This document shows positions 6,037 to 10,103 of a DNA stretch of 10,103 nt, piece after piece. The notes beneath the pieces were generated by a model, which saw nothing but the letters and a program-made list of their open reading frames with translations, was not told the origin of the DNA and did not search any database. Numbering within the stretch: the first letter of the stretch is position 1; each line of letters opens with the position of its first letter. This DNA is from Candidatus Rokuibacteriota bacterium (GTDB lineage: Bacteria; Methylomirabilota; Methylomirabilia; Rokubacteriales; CSP1-6), in NCBI GenBank assembly GCA_003220195.1, contig QHRT01000185.1, positions 1 to 10,103 on the forward strand. Direction: 5' to 3'. The position numbers were made by a program, and so were the translations under genes.

Positions 6037-6942
6037 GGCGACCGCGAGCAGCTTCGGCGGTACCGTGAGGCCGAGTGCCCGGGCAGTTTTCATATTGATG
6101 ACCAGCTCGAAGACGGTCGGCTGGAGGACCGGCAGGTTGGCGGGCTTTTCACCCTTCAGAACACGGCCGACGTAGATACCGGCCTGGCGATATCCGTTCG
6201 CGACACTCGCTCCATAGCTCATCAGGCCACCGGCGACCGCGGTTGCGCGCGTTTCGTAGGCGGCAGGGATCGCGCTCTTCGCCGCTCGGGCCACCAGGAG
6301 GTCTCGCCGGCTGTCCAGGAACGGGCCGGGGCCGACCAGCAGGGCGTCGGCGCGGATCTGAGACAACGTGTCGAACGCGGACTCGATCTCGCGGTCATTG
6401 TTGGCCTGGAGAAATCGAAGCGCTACACCCTGGGCGGGCGCCGCCGCTTCGATGTCGGCCTGGAAACGCGCGGAAGTCGACCAGGCGCCGTTGATGAGCA
6501 CGGCGACCTGCCTTGCACGCGGAAGCAGCCCCCGTAGAAATTCGAGCCTCTTGGCTGCGAGTTCCCCGGAGAGGATCGTGACGCCTGTGACGTTTCCGCC
6601 CGGCCGGTTGAAGCTCGCGACGAGACCGAGTCGCACTGGATCATCGCCGTGCATGAACACGATCGGAATCGTACTCGTGGTCGCCTTGGCCGGTACGGCT
6701 GAAGGGCCATTCGCGAAGATCACGGCGACCCGACGGCTGACTAACTCGGCCGCAAGTGCCGGCTCGATATAACCCGTCTCCGTGAGGCCCTGCCGGAATG
6801 CGTGCGCCATCGACGCGTACCCATGAGAGGACGCGCTGTTGAGAAAGCCGACCACAGGCCTGGTCGTCGGCTGTGAGCCAGCGGTCAGCGGCCGCGACAT
6901 CACCGCTCCGCTCATGAGACCGAGAAAGACTCGACGCTTCAC
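6031..6942 (-). CDS. ABC_sub_bind-type periplasmic binding protein, short form with internal deletion
   Basis: Periplasmic solute-binding protein of the ABC_sub_bind (PF04392, TrpX-like) family, 303 residues against a usual 320-335. The N-terminus K-R-R-V-F-L-G-L-M-S-G is a twin-arginine-like signal. Family landmarks follow: V-V-G-F-L-N-S-A-S-S at 30-39, F-R-Q-G-L-T-E-T-G-Y-I-E at 49-60, I-P-I-V-F near 92-96, N-R-P-G-G-N-V-T-G-V at 112-121, K-R-L-E-F-L-R at 131-137 and the C-terminal G-Y-R-Q-A-G-I-Y-V-G-R-V-L-K-G-E-K-P. Between E60 and P61 the normal 'GqNv.ieyRwAeG.ydrL' segment is absent in frame. I placed the start at GTG 6942, overlapping the preceding TGA as GTGA; the longer frame upstream is only a shadow of the monooxygenase. 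No cognate permease or ATPase is present, common for this family. The ligand is unknown, and the deletion may impair binding. Confidence 0.85.
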   Translation of the reverse strand: MKRRVFLGLMSGAVMSRPLTAGSQPTTRPVVGFLNSASSHGYASMAHAFRQGLTETGYIEPALAAELVSRRVAVIFANGPSAVPAKATTSTIPIVFMHGDDPVRLGLVASFNRPGGNVTGVTILSGELAAKRLEFLRGLLPRARQVAVLINGAWSTSARFQADIEAAAPAQGVALRFLQANNDREIESAFDTLSQIRADALLVGPGPFLDSRRDLLVARAAKSAIPAAYETRATAVAGGLMSYGASVANGYRQAGIYVGRVLKGEKPANLPVLQPTVFELVINMKTARALGLTVPPKLLAVAR

Positions 6943-8372
6943 GGAATGCCGGCGAGCTCCTTCGCCAGCGCGACGCACGCGCTCGTATCGTAGCGAGTGG
7001 CCAGCCGCTGCTTGTTCGTCCCGAGGCTGCCCACGTTGTACATCTCGAAGAGAAGCTGGCGCGAGCCGAACGAGTCGCAGGCGTACTCCCACGCCAGCTT
7101 GAGCAGACGAAAGCGCTCCGGCGCCTTTTCATCGCGCGCGACGAAGTAGCGGTGCAGGTGCGGGCCGATGTCGGGATTCTGCAGATCCGCCTGACCCGGC
7201 GCCATCAGGAGGGCGGGCCCGCAGAGCTCTCTGATGTGCTGAAGCAGCGTCGGATAGTGCTCGATCGCGAAGGTCCGCGCGGCCAGTGTCATCGTCGGGT
7301 CGGGCATGATGAGACCCGACGACGAACGGATTGGGCTCGCCTCGGCGGCCTGGATGAATGCCCGCAGCGTCTCGCGATAGACCATGGCATCGGCCAGGCC
7401 CGTCTGCACGGCCGGCTGTGTGGTGACGCCCAGGGAGTCGGCAATGGCCGCGTAGATCCCCAGCAGCACTTCTGCCTTCACCGCCATGCGCACGAGCACG
7501 TACCAGGGCCCGAGCCCGATGGCGCCCTCGAACAGTCGTCCTTCGAAGGCGAGATCCGGGGTCGAAGAACTGCGCAGATAGAAGACGCGCTCCCACGGGA
7601 TGAACACGTCGTCGAACACGACGATGGCGTCCATCTCGTCCCACGATGGACTGACCGGATGGTCCGCCGGGTTGGTGGAGGCGAGCGGCTCGCGGCAGAT
7701 GACGTGGATCCCCTGGGTATTCACGGGCGCCGCGAAATACACCATCTGCTCCGGCGTGAGCTCGGGTCGTGGCGGCGTCAGACAGAAGAGCTCGTTGGCA
7801 TAAGGCGCCTGCGTCCCCACGCCTTTGGCCCCGCGCACGACGATACCGTCGGGACGTCGTTCCATGACTCGCAACGGCTCCTGCTTGGACAGGGGATGAT
7901 TGCGGTGATGCAAGGGATTGCTGAACACCGTTGCGATGCTGAGGTCATTGTCGCGGCAGTATTCGAAATACCGTACGGCGTGATCGACGAACGCACGGTC
8001 CTCACGGCCCAGGAGCTCTCGCACGTCGTAGAGCCCGAGCACGACCGTCGCCAGATGCTGCGGTAAGCGGGCCGCGACGCCGCCGGCGCGGCGCACGAGG
8101 GATTCGTACATGCGCCGCTGGTACGCGAGATCGTCCACCGACTGCGGCAGCAGGTACGCCCGGCTCACGGGCTGCCCGGTGCTCGGCGACGGAATCGTGA
8201 GCAACTCCTGATGCTCCGCGTCGTGCTGCAGGTCGTAGACTGCCGCCACGCTGCGAGCACAGCCCGCCAGCGCAGGGTGCGCGGTGACGTCTTCCACCCG
8301 TTCGCCCATCAGCCACAAGGAGCGCCCGTCTCTCAGGCTCTCCAGATACTCCTTGCCATTACGAATCGGCAT
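6939..8372 (-). CDS. HpaB/PvcC-family flavin-dependent monooxygenase (4-hydroxyphenylacetate 3-hydroxylase-like)
   Basis: Full-length 477-residue member of the family containing 4-hydroxyphenylacetate 3-monooxygenase, PvcC and 4-hydroxybutyryl-CoA dehydratase. It probably uses FADH2 and O2 to oxidise an aromatic or other substrate in the cytoplasm. Landmarks: the N-terminal K-E-Y-L-E-S-L-R-D-G-R and G-E-R-V-E-D-V-T-A-H-P (7-33), E-Y-C-R-D-N-D-L at 137-144, D-G-I-V-V-R-G-A-K at 175-183, V-V-F-D-D-V-F-I-P-W-E-R-V-F at 251-264, and a C-terminal A-L-A-K-E-L-A-G-I-P. The cysteines binding [4Fe-4S] in the dehydratase are absent (A/L around 99-103), ruling that enzyme out. The position of the substrate-contacting His in HpaB appears to be T148. 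The start at 8372 has an excellent GGAGGTGA site. It lies 33 bp after the sorbosone dehydrogenase and overlaps the next gene by GTGA. No flavin reductase (HpaC) is in view. Confidence 0.88.
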   Translation of the reverse strand: MPIRNGKEYLESLRDGRSLWLMGERVEDVTAHPALAGCARSVAAVYDLQHDAEHQELLTIPSPSTGQPVSRAYLLPQSVDDLAYQRRMYESLVRRAGGVAARLPQHLATVVLGLYDVRELLGREDRAFVDHAVRYFEYCRDNDLSIATVFSNPLHHRNHPLSKQEPLRVMERRPDGIVVRGAKGVGTQAPYANELFCLTPPRPELTPEQMVYFAAPVNTQGIHVICREPLASTNPADHPVSPSWDEMDAIVVFDDVFIPWERVFYLRSSSTPDLAFEGRLFEGAIGLGPWYVLVRMAVKAEVLLGIYAAIADSLGVTTQPAVQTGLADAMVYRETLRAFIQAAEASPIRSSSGLIMPDPTMTLAARTFAIEHYPTLLQHIRELCGPALLMAPGQADLQNPDIGPHLHRYFVARDEKAPERFRLLKLAWEYACDSFGSRQLLFEMYNVGSLGTNKQRLATRYDTSACVALAKELAGIP

Positions 8373-8380
8373 GCCTCACC

Positions 8381-8388
8381 TCACCTCC
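8381..8388 (-). promoter_or_regulatory. Very strong Shine-Dalgarno (GGAGGTGA) for the monooxygenase
   Basis: The minus strand reads GGAGGTGA-GGTGAGGC-ATG. The first eight bases pair perfectly with the 16S 3' end, with a second partial copy (GGTGA) closer to the ATG. It is the longest anti-16S match seen in the window and implies high translation of the monooxygenase relative to its neighbours. Confidence 0.7.
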
Positions 8389-8405
8389 GCAACACGCGGG
8401 ACGGC

Positions 8406-9791
8406 TCAGCGCTGCGGCGCGCCCGCTCCCTGCGTACGTGGGCCGGTAGAAGAAACGCGCCAGATCGTTCCGCCAGTGTCATCGGCAACGAGCAGCGAGC
8501 CGTCCCGCGTGACGGCAAGCGCCGTAGGACGGCCCCAGACTTCCGCGCGATCGGTGCCCGAGATCCAGAAGCCGGTGAGGAAGTTCTGATACCACCCTTC
8601 GGGCCTGCCGTCCTTGAATCGCACCCGAACGACCTTGTACCCGGTCGGCTCGGACCGGTTCCAGGACCCCTTCAGCGCGACAAACGCATCGCCGCGGTAC
8701 TCGTCGGGGAACTGCGACCCTTCGTAGAACAGGATGTCCAGGACCGAGGAGTGCGCTTCGAACAGCAGATCAGGCTTCACCGCCGCTTTCACCTTCTCGG
8801 GCGCGAGACTGGCGAAGCCCCCCTGAGGGTTCTGGCCGGTATACGAAAAGGGCCAGCCATAGAACGCGCCTCTCGCGACGCGGGTCAGAAAATCAGGAGG
8901 AACACGATCGCCGAGACCATCCCGCTCTTGCACCACGGTATAGAGATCGCCGGTGCCCGGCTGAAATGCGATCGCCGTCGGATTGCGCATTCCGGACGCG
9001 AACGTGGATTGATTCGACCCGTCGGCATCGAAGCGCTGGATCGAGGCCTTGACCTCCGGCTCGACGGCGATGTTCCCGACTGACCCCACGCCCACGAACA
9101 GCGCGCCGGACTTCGGATCGATCGCGAGAGGACGGTTCTGATGTCCGGCGACGACTCCAAACACCCCCTTCTTCGTGATCAATTCTTGAAGATAGACATT
9201 GGGTGTCGGCTTGCGCTGATCCGGTGGGACGTCCGTCACCTTCTGCTGGAAGGGCCGGCCGGCGCGCAGGGCTCCCATCACGTGCGGGACACGCCAGATG
9301 CCATCCTGATCCGCCACCAGCACCCACCCGTCACGGTACGCGAGGCCGTAGGGAGCCCTGAAGTCGTCGGCATAGCGCGAGATGTAATCGACCTTGCCAT
9401 CGCCGTTGCTGTCGCGCAGCAGCGTGAGGTAGCCGACCCTCTGCTCGGCCACGATCACGTCGCCGTTCGGCAGGACGAGGAGCCGCCGTGGGTGCTCGAG
9501 GCCCGTCACATACGGAGCGACCGTGAACCCTGGCATGGCCTTCGGCGTCTGTCCCGCATACGGCACGATCAGCGACGTGTTGCGGACCAGTGGTGGAGTC
9601 TTCGGCGGCGGGAGGGTCTCCGCGCTCACGGAAATGCGCCGGCCGAGCTCCTGGTCGGCCACCGGATCGTACTTGGTGGCGACCGATGGCTGCGGTGCGG
9701 TCTGGGTCTGGGCGGACGTTGAAGCCAGGACGAGGATGGTCGTCGCGAAGACGATCGCCGCGATCACGCGCCAGGGAGACGGGTGGTTCAT
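8406..9791 (-). CDS. Secreted PQQ-type sorbosone/glucose dehydrogenase-like beta-propeller protein
   Basis: Periplasmic six-bladed beta-propeller of the GSDH/L-sorbosone dehydrogenase type, expected to oxidise an aldose or sugar aldehyde using PQQ. The 461-residue product has a signal peptide (basic W-R, hydrophobic core at about 9-23, A-S-T-S-A-Q-T-Q). Landmarks: G-F-T-V-A-P-Y-V-T-G-L-E-H-P-R at 88-102, the calcium-loop-like D-S-N-G-D-G-K-V-D at 127-135, the active-site region G-H-Q-N-R at 216-220 followed by L-F-V-G-V-G-S-V-G-N at 231-240, G-M-R-N-P-T-A-I-A-F at 267-276, E-R-D-G-L-G-D-R-V-P-P-D at 289-300 and Y-G-W-P-F-S-Y-T-G at 311-319. H217 aligns with the catalytic base of soluble glucose dehydrogenases. 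The ATG at 9791 has GAGAGG upstream and starts a good signal peptide; in-frame ATGs at 9812 and 9827 are less likely. No cytochrome domain is fused and no PQQ-synthesis gene is nearby. Confidence 0.85.
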   Translation of the reverse strand: MNHPSPWRVIAAIVFATTILVLASTSAQTQTAPQPSVATKYDPVADQELGRRISVSAETLPPPKTPPLVRNTSLIVPYAGQTPKAMPGFTVAPYVTGLEHPRRLLVLPNGDVIVAEQRVGYLTLLRDSNGDGKVDYISRYADDFRAPYGLAYRDGWVLVADQDGIWRVPHVMGALRAGRPFQQKVTDVPPDQRKPTPNVYLQELITKKGVFGVVAGHQNRPLAIDPKSGALFVGVGSVGNIAVEPEVKASIQRFDADGSNQSTFASGMRNPTAIAFQPGTGDLYTVVQERDGLGDRVPPDFLTRVARGAFYGWPFSYTGQNPQGGFASLAPEKVKAAVKPDLLFEAHSSVLDILFYEGSQFPDEYRGDAFVALKGSWNRSEPTGYKVVRVRFKDGRPEGWYQNFLTGFWISGTDRAEVWGRPTALAVTRDGSLLVADDTGGTIWRVSSTGPRTQGAGAPQR

Positions 9792-9831
9792 GGCAGCCCT
9801 CTCGTTGTTCATTCGCAGCCCGTGCATGGTT

Positions 9832-10103
9832 TCAGCCCTGGCTCTTCGCCGCCGACGCGCCCGCGAGGCGACCGAACACAGCACCGGACACGAGCCCGGC
9901 GCCGCTCGGATAGTTGAAGTAGAAAATTCCACCGACCATCTCGCCGGCGGCGTAGAGCCCCGCGATTTTGGCCGCATCGTGATCGAGCACCTGAGCGTCC
10001 GCATCGACACGAAGACCACCGAACGTGAACGTGATGCCGCACGTCGTCGCGTACGCCTCGAACGGTGGCTGGTCGATCGCGTTGGCCCAGTTCGACTTCA
10101 CGG
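9832..10103 (-). CDS. FAD-dependent tricarballylate dehydrogenase-like flavoprotein, C-terminal fragment
   Basis: Only the last 90 residues are visible; the gene continues beyond the window edge, and the first complete codon (GTG at 10101) is internal, not a start. The fragment matches the C-terminus of FAD_binding_2 proteins (fumarate reductase flavoprotein, 3-ketosteroid dehydrogenase, TcuA). It has K-S-N-W-A-N, P-P-F-E-A-Y, G-I-T-F-T-F-G-G-L-R-V-D, then I-A-G-L-Y-A-A-G-E-M-V-G-G-I-F-Y-F-N-Y and G-A-G-L-V-S-G-A-V-F-G-R-L-A-G. The last block is the second FAD-contacting region. The 'Fy.NYp.GaGL' wording is most like tricarballylate dehydrogenase (TcuA), which oxidises tricarballylate to cis-aconitate, but related dehydrogenases share it. 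It ends 40 bp before the sorbosone-dehydrogenase ATG and so is probably the upstream member of the same operon. Confidence 0.8.
   Translation of the reverse strand, partial: VKSNWANAIDQPPFEAYATTCGITFTFGGLRVDADAQVLDHDAAKIAGLYAAGEMVGGIFYFNYPSGAGLVSGAVFGRLAGASAAKSQG

Noticed and set aside
6939..8372. 4-hydroxybutyryl-CoA dehydratase identity
   Set aside because: Overall similarity in the N- and C-terminal motifs is real, but the [4Fe-4S]-ligating cysteines and histidine are absent.
9792..9831. Independent promoter before the sorbosone dehydrogenase
   Set aside because: The 40-bp gap shows no convincing -10/-35 pair; read-through from the flavoprotein gene is the simpler view.

Overview
The window is gene-dense, high-GC bacterial DNA with strongly GC-biased third codon positions. 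It carries many ABC-type solute-binding proteins, a flavin monooxygenase, a PQQ-type sugar dehydrogenase homologue and a PEP-mutase-family lyase. That mix suits a soil or sediment heterotroph, such as Candidatus Rokubacteria/Methylomirabilota or a high-GC proteobacterium. This is a guess from gene content; no rRNA or marker gene is present.

Layout: one plus-strand gene, the C-terminal two thirds of a peptide-type solute-binding protein (2-1006), runs into the window from the left. Everything else (1041-10103) is on the minus strand, closely packed, and reads from right to left. Reading in that direction: the C-terminus of a tricarballylate-dehydrogenase-like flavoprotein (9832-10103); a secreted sorbosone/glucose-dehydrogenase-like beta-propeller (8406-9791); an HpaB/PvcC-type flavin monooxygenase (6939-8372); a short-form ABC_sub_bind periplasmic protein (6031-6942); a PPOX-class flavin or F420 enzyme (5567-6025); and an oxaloacetate-decarboxylase-like member of the isocitrate lyase/PEP mutase family (4664-5533). 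Gaps are at most about 40 bp and two junctions are GTGA stop/start overlaps, so this looks like one catabolic or oxidative transcription unit whose substrate cannot be read from sequence.

The middle (4264-4644) holds a small two-gene module. It has an intact accessory ORF preceded by a TATAAT box at leaderless spacing, then a nucleotidyltransferase gene that has lost its catalytic centre by an internal deletion. Next comes a classical carbohydrate-type ABC importer lacking its ATPase: Tat-exported binding protein (2902-4221) and two permeases (2013-2891 and 1186-2016), translationally coupled. Just after the last permease lies a 48-codon open stretch with coding-like composition but no start codon (1041-1187), probably a gene remnant or a frameshifted small gene.

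No tRNA, rRNA, CRISPR, transposase, integrase or convincing terminator was seen. No gene-free stretch exceeds 300 bp. The most unusual points are the two internally deleted genes, the unusual enzyme set of the right-hand operon, and the loss of a family histidine in the monooxygenase.
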